Assembly (NCBI GenBank): GCA_046048295.1
Contig: JBJOGJ010000174.1
Span: forward strand, 1-8,478
Length of the DNA stretch: 8,478 nt
Direction: 5' to 3'
DNA from: CBDCWA01 sp046048295
Lineage (GTDB): Bacteria > Pseudomonadota > Alphaproteobacteria > Rhizobiales > Hyphomicrobiaceae
Part shown: piece after piece, positions 1 through 6,649 of the stretch
Numbering within the stretch: position 1 is the first letter of the stretch
Layout: each line of letters begins with the position of its first letter
The notes under the pieces: generated by a model
Databases searched by the model: none
What the model saw: only the letters and a program-made list of their open reading frames with translations
Told to the model about the DNA's origin: nothing
Position numbers and translations under genes: made by a program

Positions 1-1
1 G

Positions 2-55
2 GTCGGGAACGCCATCGAGTTCCTCAAGAAGCATGCTGGAAAGGCGGAAGCCTGA
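2..55 (+). CDS. acpP: Acyl carrier protein, C-terminal end (partial)
   Basis: Only the last 17 codons and the TGA stop are inside the window. They read VGNAIEFLKKHAGKAEA, which fits the final helix of bacterial acyl carrier protein (family pattern TVGDAVxFIxxH). The phosphopantetheine serine (DSL motif) lies outside the window. ACP carries the growing acyl chain as a thioester in type II fatty acid synthesis in the cytoplasm. The gene is directly followed, 99 bp later, by fabF, the usual acpP–fabF arrangement, which is strong support for the call despite the short visible piece. Confidence 0.85.
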   Translation, partial: VGNAIEFLKKHAGKAEA

Positions 56-72
56 TTCGCGTCAGTGTGCCG

Positions 73-124
73 ATCCGCCTTCGGATGTGCCATCGCTCCT
101 GATGCCCTTCGTGGCTGGCAGGGC
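73..124 (+). other. acpP–fabF spacer with two small inverted repeats
   Basis: The 99-bp spacer holds a 5-bp stem ATCCG/CGGAT with a CCTT loop (73–86) and a second 5-bp stem GCCCT/AGGGC with an 11-nt loop (104–124). Neither is followed by a T tract. They could act as an RNA processing or attenuation element that lets acpP be expressed above fabF, which is a common need, but the stems are short enough to be chance in GC-rich DNA. No convincing promoter was seen in the spacer. Confidence 0.2.
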
Positions 125-154
125 CGTGCCATCGATTTTCCTTCCGGGTGAGCA

Positions 155-1420
155 ATGCGTCGAGTCGTTGTCACTGGTCTGGGTTTGGTAACGCCGCTTG
201 GTTGTGGCGTCGATAACTCCTGGGCGCGTCTTCTCGCCGGCGAAAATGCGGCGCGACAGGTCGAGGAATTCGACGTCTCCGATATCTCGTGCAAGATCGC
301 GTGTTTCGTTCCGAGGAGTGTTGCCGATCCATGGGCCTTCAACCAGGATGAATGGATGGAGCCCAAGGAGGCGCGGAAGGTCGATGATTTCATCGTCTTC
401 GCCGTCGCCGCCGCCCGGCAGGCACTTCAGGACGCGGAGTTCGTTGCCGACACCGCAGAAAAGCAGGAGCGAGCGGGCGTTCTTATCGGCTCGGGGATCG
501 GCGGGCTCAATGGGATCGCCGAGAATGCCGTGCTCCTCAAGGACAAGGGACCCCGTCGCATCAGCCCATTCTTCATCCCGGGCCGGTTGATCAATCTTGC
601 TTCGGGCTACGTGTCGATCCGGAACAAGCTCAAGGGGCCCAATCATGCCGTGGTTACGGCGTGCTCGACCGGCGCACATGCCATTGGAGATGCGGCGCGA
701 CTGATTGCGTTGGGGGATGCCGATCTGATGGTTGCCGGGGGCGCCGAGAGCCCCATTTGCCGGCTTGCGCTTGCGGGCTTTGTTGCCTGCCGTGCGTTGT
801 CCACAAATTTCAACGATACGCCGACGAAGGCATCACGCCCCTATGACAAGGACCGGGACGGCTTTGTCATGGGTGAGGGAGCCGGCGTCGTCGTGCTCGA
901 ATCTCTCGAGCACGCTCAGGCGCGCGGTGCCAGAATCTATGCCGAATTGATCGGTTACGGTCTCTCCGGTGATGCATTCCACATTACCGCGCCGGCCGAT
1001 GACGGTGACGGCGCCTTCAGATGCATGAAGGCAGCGCTCGCGCGGGCGGGCATATCCGCTGCCGATGTTGACTACGTCAACGCTCACGGGACTTCGACCC
1101 CGATGGGGGACGAGATCGAACTGGGGGCAGTCGAACGTCTGTTCGGCCAGCACGCTCAGGGTTTGTCGATGTCGTCCACGAAATCGGCGATCGGGCATCT
1201 GCTTGGAGCAGCCGGAGCCGTCGAGGCGATTTTCTCTATCCTGGCCATGCGGGACGGAATCGCGCCGCCGACGCTCAACCTGGATCAGCCGTCGGTGGAT
1301 ACCGCCATCAATCTTGTTCCGCACAAGGCGCAACATAAGGAGATCAACACCGTGCTTTCGAATTCCTTCGGGTTCGGCGGCACGAACGCATCCTTGATCT
1401 TCCGGCGTCTGGCGGGCTGA
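155..1420 (+). CDS. fabF: Beta-ketoacyl-ACP synthase II
   Basis: This 421-residue protein is a condensing enzyme that extends acyl-ACP by two carbons with malonyl-ACP, releasing CO2, in cytoplasmic fatty acid elongation. The start MRRVVVTGLGLVTPLG is the canonical FabF N-terminus, so the ATG at 155 is well supported although the upstream GGGTGA is only a modest ribosome site. The catalytic set is complete: nucleophile Cys170 in VVTACSTGAHA, His311 in NAHGTSTPMGD, Lys343 and His347 in STKSAIGHLLGAAGA, and the glycine-rich NSFGFGGTN loop near 403–411. Length matches the FabF family (about 410–425). Its position right after acpP supports FabF over FabB. No truncation or missing residue was seen, so ordinary function is expected. 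Confidence 0.97.
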   Translation: MRRVVVTGLGLVTPLGCGVDNSWARLLAGENAARQVEEFDVSDISCKIACFVPRSVADPWAFNQDEWMEPKEARKVDDFIVFAVAAARQALQDAEFVADTAEKQERAGVLIGSGIGGLNGIAENAVLLKDKGPRRISPFFIPGRLINLASGYVSIRNKLKGPNHAVVTACSTGAHAIGDAARLIALGDADLMVAGGAESPICRLALAGFVACRALSTNFNDTPTKASRPYDKDRDGFVMGEGAGVVVLESLEHAQARGARIYAELIGYGLSGDAFHITAPADDGDGAFRCMKAALARAGISAADVDYVNAHGTSTPMGDEIELGAVERLFGQHAQGLSMSSTKSAIGHLLGAAGAVEAIFSILAMRDGIAPPTLNLDQPSVDTAINLVPHKAQHKEINTVLSNSFGFGGTNASLIFRRLAG

Positions 1421-1568
1421 TTTCGCCAAAGCGCATGCATGACCTCGAGAATGCCATGGCTTCGCAGCCTTTTGCCACATTCCGGTGGTAGGCAGCAAAT
1501 TAGTGCCAAATTGGGGGCAATCGAGGTTTACGGCGCTTGAGCTCAAAACGTAGGTATAGTGGCAGACG

Positions 1569-2933
1569 ATGAAGGTGCGTCGCGTCAAGCAGACGGGCGG
1601 ACGGCGGGCCCAGGGTAGTGGTGGCTCTGGCCATACGGCGGGGCTTGGCGCTCACAGACCCGCGATGATCATGCCGCGGAGCCCGGCCGAAGTTCTGGAG
1701 CCGACACGGGCACCGGCGCGGCCCAGGGGCGGCAAGAGGAGGCGGGAAGTGCGACGACTCGGGCCCACGCTGAAAATGATCAACGGGCTTTTGACGCTGT
1801 TGGTCATCCTGTTTGCGGGAATTGGTGGCGGCGCGGTCTGGTATGAGCGTCAGCTCGATGTGGCAGGGCCACTGAAGGCGCCGGCGAATTTCGTCGTCAA
1901 GCGGGGAGAAGGCGCCCGCGATATCGCAAAGCGGCTCGAAGAGAGCGGCATCATTTCAAGCCAGCACCTTTTCATCGGCAAGTATGTCACCCATGCGTTC
2001 GGTCGGACGTTCGGTGGCAAGGGGCTCAATCTGCAGGCCGGGGAATATATTTTTGAAGCTGGCAGCAGCGTCCGGCAGGTGGTGAACATCCTGTCGGAAG
2101 GCAGAACCGCGTTGATTGGCGTCACGATCCCCGAGGGGCTGACCAGTCAGCAGGTCGTCGATCGGCTCAACGGCATGGAAGTCCTCACCGGTAAGATCAC
2201 GCAGGTTCCACCGGAGGGCAGCCTGATGCCGGATACCTACCGGGTTCCGCGCTCGATGGATCGGAACAAGGTCATCGAGATGATGCAGTCCATGATGTCG
2301 AAGTTCCTTGCCGATGCGTGGGAGAAGCGGCGGGAGGGCCTGCCGGTGCGGACGCCTCAAGAGGCGGTGGTGCTGGCATCTATCGTCGAGAAGGAAACCG
2401 GCCGGCGGGATGAGCGGGCGCAGGTTGCCGGAGTGTTCTCGAACCGGCTGACGAAGGGAATGCGGCTGCAATCGGACCCGACCATTCTCTATGGCGTCGA
2501 CGGCGGCAAGGTCCGCTGGGGGCGCCCGATCTACCGGAGCGAGATCAATCGCAAGACAGCCCACAACACCTATCAGATCGATGGCCTGCCGCCGACTCCG
2601 ATCTGCAACCCCGGGCGCGCGGCGATAGAAGCGGTGCTCAATCCAGCCTCGACGACTGATCTCTATTTTGTCGCTGACGGGAAGGGCGGCCATATCTTCT
2701 CGGAGACGCTGAAGGAGCACAATGCAGCGGTGGCCAATTGGCGACGGATCGAAAGGGAGCTGGCGGCGCGCAAGACGTCCCAGCCGACGGCATCGAGTGC
2801 CGAAGGCGATCAGCCCAAAGGGTTGCCAACGGTGGTCAATGCTCCGGAAACCGTGAAGGCTCTGGCTGCCGGGGCGGCATACACCGTTCCCCTTCCGACC
2901 CGCAAGCCGCGCAGTGCGCGTGCCAGTCAGTGA
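1569..2933 (+). CDS. mltG: Endolytic murein transglycosylase MltG (YceG-like)
   Basis: MltG is an inner-membrane lytic transglycosylase that cleaves nascent glycan strands and is thought to set their length. The protein (454 aa) has a basic, Gly/Pro/Arg-rich cytoplasmic segment of about 69 residues, one membrane helix at about 71–90 (INGLLTLLVILFAGIGGGAV), a LysM-like region at about 105–180, and the YceG catalytic domain. Visible family motifs are LMPDTYRVP (219–227), ASIVEKETG (270–278, holding the catalytic glutamate), RLQSDPTILYG (299–309) and GLPPTPICNPG (339–349). A low-complexity tail (about 400–454) ends in PLPTRKPRSARASQ. The ATG at 1569 has no clear ribosome site. ATGs at 1665 and 1674 (MIMPRSPAEVLEP) are possible starts that would remove about 32–35 residues and still keep the membrane helix. 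It lies 148 bp after fabF; that gap holds no convincing promoter or terminator. Confidence 0.95.
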   Translation: MKVRRVKQTGGRRAQGSGGSGHTAGLGAHRPAMIMPRSPAEVLEPTRAPARPRGGKRRREVRRLGPTLKMINGLLTLLVILFAGIGGGAVWYERQLDVAGPLKAPANFVVKRGEGARDIAKRLEESGIISSQHLFIGKYVTHAFGRTFGGKGLNLQAGEYIFEAGSSVRQVVNILSEGRTALIGVTIPEGLTSQQVVDRLNGMEVLTGKITQVPPEGSLMPDTYRVPRSMDRNKVIEMMQSMMSKFLADAWEKRREGLPVRTPQEAVVLASIVEKETGRRDERAQVAGVFSNRLTKGMRLQSDPTILYGVDGGKVRWGRPIYRSEINRKTAHNTYQIDGLPPTPICNPGRAAIEAVLNPASTTDLYFVADGKGGHIFSETLKEHNAAVANWRRIERELAARKTSQPTASSAEGDQPKGLPTVVNAPETVKALAAGAAYTVPLPTRKPRSARASQ

Positions 2934-2942
2934 TGCGTTTCG

Positions 2943-2974
2943 CAAACCGATAGATGGATACGGATTGCGGTTTG
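2943..2974 (+). other. Inverted repeat downstream of mltG
   Basis: A perfect 7-bp inverted repeat CAAACCG (2943–2949) / CGGTTTG (2968–2974) surrounds an 18-nt loop, starting 9 bp after the mltG stop. It may form a weak 3' hairpin for the mltG transcript. The long loop and the absence of a run of T after it argue against an efficient intrinsic terminator. It also immediately precedes and overlaps a candidate promoter for yicC. Confidence 0.25.
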
Positions 2975-2999
2975 TTGCCTTCCTCCCGCCTGATACACT
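2972..2999 (+). promoter_or_regulatory. Candidate sigma-70-type promoter for yicC–gmk
   Basis: TTGTTG (2972–2977) is separated by 16 bp from TACACT (2994–2999), three and four matches respectively to the consensus hexamers. Transcription would begin near 3006, about 53 nt before the yicC ATG. This is the best promoter-like arrangement in the 125-bp mltG–yicC gap, but the match is modest and read-through from upstream cannot be excluded. Confidence 0.3.
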
Positions 3000-3040
3000 C
3001 CCGGCGCTGCTCGCAGCATGCGGCAGCCTGTAGTTTCATC

Positions 3041-3048
3041 AGGTGAGG
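3041..3048 (+). promoter_or_regulatory. Ribosome binding site deciding the yicC start
   Basis: AGGTGAGG ends 10 nt before the ATG at 3059 but only 1 nt before the in-frame TTG at 3050. The spacing supports the ATG as the true start and rejects the TTG. Confidence 0.6.
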
Positions 3049-3058
3049 ATTGGCTGTT

Positions 3059-3946
3059 ATGCCGCTAACGAGCATGACCGGATTTGCGCGCGCCGATGGG
3101 TCCTCGGATGTGGCACGCTGGTATTGGGAAATCCGCTCAGTCAATGGGCGCGGTCTCGATGCGCGAATTCGCGTTCCGGCTGGGCTCGAGGCCATCGAGA
3201 TCAGGGCACGCGAAGCAGTTTCTCGTCATTTCACGCGCGGCAACATCAGTGCGACCCTCGCCTATAGGCGCGAGGCGGGTGAAGGGCAGCTGCGACTGAA
3301 CGAGGTCGCGCTGGCGCAGGTCATTGCGGCGGCGAGGGATGTCGTGGGCCGGGTGGAAACGGCGTCGATCAGTGCCGACGGGCTGCTTGCGCTCAAGGGG
3401 GTGCTGGAGACCGTGGAGCCGGACGAAGGGCCAGCCGAGCGGGAAGCAACCGCGAATGCAATTGTCGCGACGCTCGAGGTTGCATTGGCAGGGGTGGTCA
3501 GGGCGCGGCGGGATGAAGGCGCGCGGCTGACAGTCGTTGTCGGAGCGCATATCGACGAGATCGAGAGACTGGTGGAAGAGGTGCGCCGGTCGGCGGCACG
3601 AGGACCGGAAGTCGCTCGCTCGCGAATGGAAGAGCAGATCAAGCGGCTTCTCGATGGCATGCCGGGACTTGATCCGCAGCGTCTGCACCAGGAGGCCGTC
3701 GTGCTGGCGACACGCAGCGACATCGAGGAGGAGATCAAGCGGCTCGATGCGCACGTCGCTGCCGCCCGCGATCTCATGACGCTTTCGGACGCTGCAGGGC
3801 GGCGGCTGGACTTCCTGGCGCAGGAATTCAATCGTGAGGCGAACACGATCTGCTCGAAGGCATTTGACGGTGAGATTACACGTCTTGGTTTGGCGCTCAA
3901 GGTGGTCATCGACCAGTTCCGCGAGCAAATTCAGAATATCGAATGA
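3059..3946 (+). CDS. yicC: YicC/YloC-family endoribonuclease
   Basis: This is a 295-residue cytoplasmic protein when started at the ATG (3059); an in-frame TTG at 3050 would add three residues but sits too close to the ribosome site. The N-terminal YicC domain begins with the hallmark PLTSMTGFAR and continues with WEIRSVNGRGLDARIRVP (23–40). The C-terminal DUF1732 part contains TRSDIEEEIKRLDAHV (218–233) and GRRLDFLAQEFNREANTI (247–264), both strongly conserved in the family. Length matches the usual 285–295. E. coli YicC is reported to be an endoribonuclease acting on small RNAs; the substrate here is unknown. The stop codon overlaps the next ATG (ATGA, 3943–3946), implying translational coupling with gmk, a neighbour pairing found in very distant bacteria. 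Confidence 0.93.
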   Translation: MPLTSMTGFARADGSSDVARWYWEIRSVNGRGLDARIRVPAGLEAIEIRAREAVSRHFTRGNISATLAYRREAGEGQLRLNEVALAQVIAAARDVVGRVETASISADGLLALKGVLETVEPDEGPAEREATANAIVATLEVALAGVVRARRDEGARLTVVVGAHIDEIERLVEEVRRSAARGPEVARSRMEEQIKRLLDGMPGLDPQRLHQEAVVLATRSDIEEEIKRLDAHVAAARDLMTLSDAAGRRLDFLAQEFNREANTICSKAFDGEITRLGLALKVVIDQFREQIQNIE

Positions 3947-4590
3947 GCGGAGGACCTATGCAGATTGCGCGCCGTGGGCTGCTGCTCGTGTTGTCGTCCC
4001 CTTCGGGCGCTGGAAAGACGACGCTGGCAAAAATGCTGTTGGCGGCCGATGACAATCTCAGGCTGTCGGTGTCGGTGACGACGCGGGCGCCACGCCCAGG
4101 CGAGGTTGAGGGAGAAGACTACTTCTTCGTCGACCAGGCCGGTTTCGCGGAACTCCGCGAGGGTGGCAAGCTGCTCGAATGGGCTGAAGTGTTCGGCAAC
4201 TATTACGGGACACCGCGCGATGCGGTCGAGCGCCAACTCGCCGTGGGGCGGGACGTGCTGTTCGATATCGACTGGCAGGGCGCTCAGCAGTTGGCCGAGC
4301 AGATGCGGCAGGATCTCGTGCGGGTGTTCATACTGCCGCCCTCTGTCGATGTCCTGGAGGAACGGCTACGGGCAAGGGCACAGGACTCGGAGGACGTGGT
4401 CCAGCGCCGGATGAACGAGGCCGTCAGCCAGATCAGTCACTGGCCGGAATACGACTACGTCATTGTAAACAACGAGATCAGCGAGAGCATGGCTGGGCTC
4501 GAGGCCATTCTCAAGGCTGAGAGGCTTCGTCGAGATCGCCAGCTCGGCCTTGGTGTCTTCGCCCGGGGCCTCATGGGGGATCTGGAGTAG
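3943..4590 (+). CDS. gmk: Guanylate kinase
   Basis: Guanylate kinase phosphorylates GMP (and dGMP) to GDP with ATP in the cytoplasm, an essential step of guanine nucleotide supply. The 215-residue product shows the P-loop SSPSGAGKTT (18–27), the GMP-binding segment TTRAPRPGEVEGEDYFFV (46–63), EVFGNYYGTP (82–91), the DIDWQGA strand (108–114) and the lid arginines around VVQRRMNEA (152–160). Two starts are possible. The ATG at 3943 overlaps the yicC stop and would rely on coupling. The ATG at 3958 (MQIARRGLLLV, 210 aa) has GGAGG four bases upstream. Both keep the full kinase domain; the second has the clearer ribosome site. rpoZ, which follows gmk in many other bacteria, is not present here. 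Confidence 0.97.
   Translation: MSGGPMQIARRGLLLVLSSPSGAGKTTLAKMLLAADDNLRLSVSVTTRAPRPGEVEGEDYFFVDQAGFAELREGGKLLEWAEVFGNYYGTPRDAVERQLAVGRDVLFDIDWQGAQQLAEQMRQDLVRVFILPPSVDVLEERLRARAQDSEDVVQRRMNEAVSQISHWPEYDYVIVNNEISESMAGLEAILKAERLRRDRQLGLGVFARGLMGDLE
3949..3953 (+). promoter_or_regulatory. Ribosome binding site for the inner gmk start
   Basis: GGAGG lies 4 nt before the ATG at 3958. It falls after the ATG at 3943, so it can only serve the inner start. The spacing is slightly short, leaving the choice between coupled initiation at 3943 and direct initiation at 3958 open. Confidence 0.5.
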
Positions 4591-4597
4591 ATGGCGG

Positions 4598-4626
4598 TTG
4601 GCTGAGACGGCCAGATGTAATAATAT
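4598..4626 (+). promoter_or_regulatory. Candidate promoter of the metal-type ABC operon
   Basis: TTGGCT (4598–4603) is separated by 17 bp from TAATAT (4621–4626); each hexamer matches consensus at four of six positions. Transcription would start near 4633, leaving a leader of about 27 nt before the ATG at 4660. The -10 hexamer lies inside the palindrome at 4614–4632, so a repressor bound there would block RNA polymerase. An alternative -10, TATAAC (4624–4629), is also inside the palindrome but would have a 20-bp spacer. Confidence 0.45.
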
Positions 4627-4632
4627 AACATC
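4614..4632. promoter_or_regulatory. Putative Zur operator (zinc-responsive repressor site)
   Basis: The 19-bp sequence GATGTAATAATATAACATC is an odd-centred palindrome with eight of nine base pairs symmetrical (only 4619/4627 mismatch). Its core (4615–4631) differs at one position from ATGTTATANTATAACAT, the pattern I recall for Zur sites of Gram-negative bacteria. It stands out as an AT-rich patch in GC-rich DNA, lies 28–46 bp before the start of a four-gene operon, and covers a candidate -10 box. Zur with bound zinc would repress; zinc shortage would release expression. The identity as Zur rather than another Fur-family site rests on motif memory and on the operon content, not on a computed score. 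Confidence 0.75.
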
Positions 4633-4647
4633 GTTGTTCCATAGATC

Positions 4648-4653
4648 GAAGGG
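4648..4653 (+). promoter_or_regulatory. Ribosome binding site of the ABC ATPase gene
   Basis: GAAGGG lies 6 nt before the ATG at 4660, good spacing, and fixes that ATG as the start of the first gene of the operon. Confidence 0.6.
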
Positions 4654-4659
4654 TCCGGG

Positions 4660-5382
4660 ATGGATACGGGGACTCGGCAGCCGGTGGTCGAGATCGGCGA
4701 TCTCAGGTTCCGGTGGCCTGGACGCACCGGGTTTGTGATCGAGATTGAGTCATTCGTGCTCGAACGTGGATCGCGGACGCTGCTGATCGGTCCATCGGGT
4801 AGCGGCAAGTCTACCTTTCTAAGTCTGCTTTGCGGGGTAGTGGCGCCGCAGTCCGGGCAACTCAGTGTGCTCGGCACGGACATGGGAAGAATGAGCGGGG
4901 CACAGCGGGACAGGTTCCGGGCCGAGCACTACGGCATTATCTTCCAGATGTTCAATCTTCTGCCTTACGGCTCGGTGATCGACAACATCCTGCTGCCGCT
5001 ACATTTCTCTGGATCGCGGCGGGCTCGAGCGACGGCAGCGGGGGGCGCGGAGGCCGAAGCTCGCCGGCTGGCTGGACAGCTTGGGCTCGATTTCCGGACA
5101 ATCGAGACTGCTGCAGCAAGTGAACTGAGTGTGGGTCAGCAGCAGCGTGTCGCGGCCGCGCGGGCGCTGATCGGACGGCCTGAGCTCATCGTGGCAGACG
5201 AGCCGACTTCGGCCCTCGATCGGGATCGGCAGGCGGATTTCCTGGGACTGCTGTTCGCCGAGGTCGAAGCCGCGGGCAGCACGCTCGTGATGGTCAGTCA
5301 TGACGAGGGGCTGGCTGGCATGTTCGACGAGACGGTGAAGCTCGGCCACTTTGCACGCACAACGCTCAAGGGGACGGCATGA
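4660..5382 (+). CDS. ABC transporter ATP-binding protein, MacB/LolD type
   Basis: This 240-residue cytoplasmic ATPase would power the permease encoded next. All nucleotide-binding motifs are visible: Walker A GPSGSGKST (44–52), Q-loop FQMFNLLP with Gln96, signature LSVGQQQRV (156–164), Walker B LIVADE (176–181), D-loop SALD (184–187) and switch His214 in VSHD. The signature reads LSVGQ rather than LSGGQ, a tolerated variation. The sequence style (GIIFQMFNLLPYGSVIDNILLPL) is that of the LolD/MacB/FtsE group rather than of metal-importer ATPases such as ZnuC. It overlaps the permease gene by ATGA (5379–5382), so the two are translationally coupled and probably form one complex. Zinc-linked regulation is inferred from the operator just upstream. 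The substrate is unknown. Confidence 0.93.
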   Translation: MDTGTRQPVVEIGDLRFRWPGRTGFVIEIESFVLERGSRTLLIGPSGSGKSTFLSLLCGVVAPQSGQLSVLGTDMGRMSGAQRDRFRAEHYGIIFQMFNLLPYGSVIDNILLPLHFSGSRRARATAAGGAEAEARRLAGQLGLDFRTIETAAASELSVGQQQRVAAARALIGRPELIVADEPTSALDRDRQADFLGLLFAEVEAAGSTLVMVSHDEGLAGMFDETVKLGHFARTTLKGTA

Positions 5383-6638
5383 TCACGGTTCGGCTGGCTC
5401 TGAAGTCGCTTCGCGCACGTTGGTTCACTGCTTTGCTGACGGTTATCGCCATCGCAATCAGCGTCATGTTGCTGCTCGGGGTGGACAAACTAAGGACGGG
5501 TGCACGCCAGAGTTTTGTCGACACGATATCCGGTACTGATCTGATTGTGGGCGCCCGGAGCGGGTCGATACAACTCATGCTGTATTCCGTGTTTCGGATC
5601 GGGAACGCAACGAACAACATTAGCTGGCAGAGCTACAAGGAAATCGAGGCGCGGCCGGAAGTGCGCTGGGCGGTGCCCATGTCGCTTGGAGACAGCCATC
5701 GCGGGTTTCGCGTGCTCGGCACAACCCGGGATTATTTCGAGCATTACCGCTACCGACGCGACCAGAAGCTAGGCATGCAGTCGGGCAAAGTCTTCGATGA
5801 CCTTTTCGATGCCGTCGTCGGTTCGGACGTGGCGGCAAAGCTCGGTTACAAGGTTGGCGACAGGATCGTCATCGGGCACGGTCTCGGGTCGGTATCGTTC
5901 GTCGAGCACAGTGAATTGCCGTTCGTCGTCAGCGGGATCCTTGCCAGGACAGGCACCCCGGTGGACCGAACGGTTCACGTCAGCCTCGAAGCGATCGAAG
6001 CGATCCATGTCGGCTGGCAGGACGGTGCGCCCGCGCAAGGTGCCGGGGTCAAGCCCGAGGATGTCAGGTCGATGAACCTGGAGCCCAAGGCCGTGACGGC
6101 GGCATTGATCGGGCTCAGGTCAAAGCTCGCCATATTCAGGTTGCAAAGGGATATCAATGACTATATGGCGGAGCCGCTCTCTGCTGTGTTGCCGGGGCTC
6201 GCCCTGCAGGAACTGTGGCAGCTCGTCGGTACGGCGGAGACTGCTCTTGCCGTCATCTCGGCAATGGTCGTGGCTACGGCGCTGATTGGCATGGTGATCA
6301 TGATTTTGACCACGCTCAACGAACGGCGGCGTGAAATGGCAATACTCAGGTCGGTCGGTGCGGGTCCACGAACAATTGTCGGGCTCATGGTTGCCGAGGC
6401 TGGGGTATTGACGGTGCTCGGAGTGGTGCTCGGGGTTCTGCTTACCTATGTCGGCTTGGCGGCCATGCAACCGGCTATCGAGCAGGTCTACGGGATACAT
6501 GTGCCGATTTCGATTTTGGCGGGCAGCGAAGGCATTATCCTGGCGGGAATCATTTCTGCCGGTTTCGTGATCGGTCTGGTACCTGCCTATCTCGCTTATC
6601 GGATGTCGGTGGCGGATGGTATGCTGGTGCGAATCTAG
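5379..6638 (+). CDS. FtsX/MacB-fold ABC transporter permease
   Basis: The 419-residue protein has the four-helix FtsX/LolC/MacB topology: one helix at about 15–35, a large periplasmic domain (about 36–284), and three helices at about 285–311, 333–363 and 383–406. The cytoplasmic coupling segment LNERRREMAILRSVGAGPR (313–331) is the family hallmark. A ribosome site AAGGGG (5368–5373) lies 5 nt upstream of the ATG, which itself overlaps the ATPase stop. Unlike MacB, the ATPase is on a separate chain, and a single permease gene implies a homodimer. FtsX-fold permeases usually do mechanical work on periplasmic or lipoprotein partners rather than forming a solute channel. No MacA-like adaptor gene is present. 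Seven histidines lie in or near the periplasmic domain and loops, but no metal site is evident. Confidence 0.92.
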   Translation: MITVRLALKSLRARWFTALLTVIAIAISVMLLLGVDKLRTGARQSFVDTISGTDLIVGARSGSIQLMLYSVFRIGNATNNISWQSYKEIEARPEVRWAVPMSLGDSHRGFRVLGTTRDYFEHYRYRRDQKLGMQSGKVFDDLFDAVVGSDVAAKLGYKVGDRIVIGHGLGSVSFVEHSELPFVVSGILARTGTPVDRTVHVSLEAIEAIHVGWQDGAPAQGAGVKPEDVRSMNLEPKAVTAALIGLRSKLAIFRLQRDINDYMAEPLSAVLPGLALQELWQLVGTAETALAVISAMVVATALIGMVIMILTTLNERRREMAILRSVGAGPRTIVGLMVAEAGVLTVLGVVLGVLLTYVGLAAMQPAIEQVYGIHVPISILAGSEGIILAGIISAGFVIGLVPAYLAYRMSVADGMLVRI

Positions 6639-6649
6639 AGGCGGGCAAG

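Noticed and set aside
1483..1502. Partial inverted repeat in the fabF–mltG gap
   Set aside because: The pairing is only four contiguous bases around a 6-nt loop, with no T tract; indistinguishable from chance.
1527..1560. Possible mltG promoter TTTACG … TATAGT
   Set aside because: The spacer is 22 bp; the alternative TTGAGC leaves 12 bp. Neither spacing is workable, and the start would fall almost on the ATG.
833..1588. 251-codon open frame on the - strand across fabF
   Set aside because: It is antisense to the well-supported fabF, has no family-like motifs, and such frames are common opposite GC-rich genes.
1956..2945. 329-codon open frame on the - strand across mltG
   Set aside because: It is antisense to the motif-complete mltG, very rich in Arg/His/Leu and without a recognisable domain.
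3050..3052. TTG start for yicC
   Set aside because: It lies 1 nt from the ribosome site, whereas the ATG at 3059 has normal spacing and gives the usual family N-terminus.
3137..3928. 263-codon open frame opposite yicC
   Set aside because: It mirrors yicC on the other strand; yicC has all its family motifs, and the antisense product shows none.
4660..5382. Classification of the ATPase as the ZnuC zinc importer subunit
   Set aside because: Its sequence style and FtsX-fold partner place it in the LolD/MacB group; ZnuB-type multi-helix permease and ZnuA binding protein are absent.
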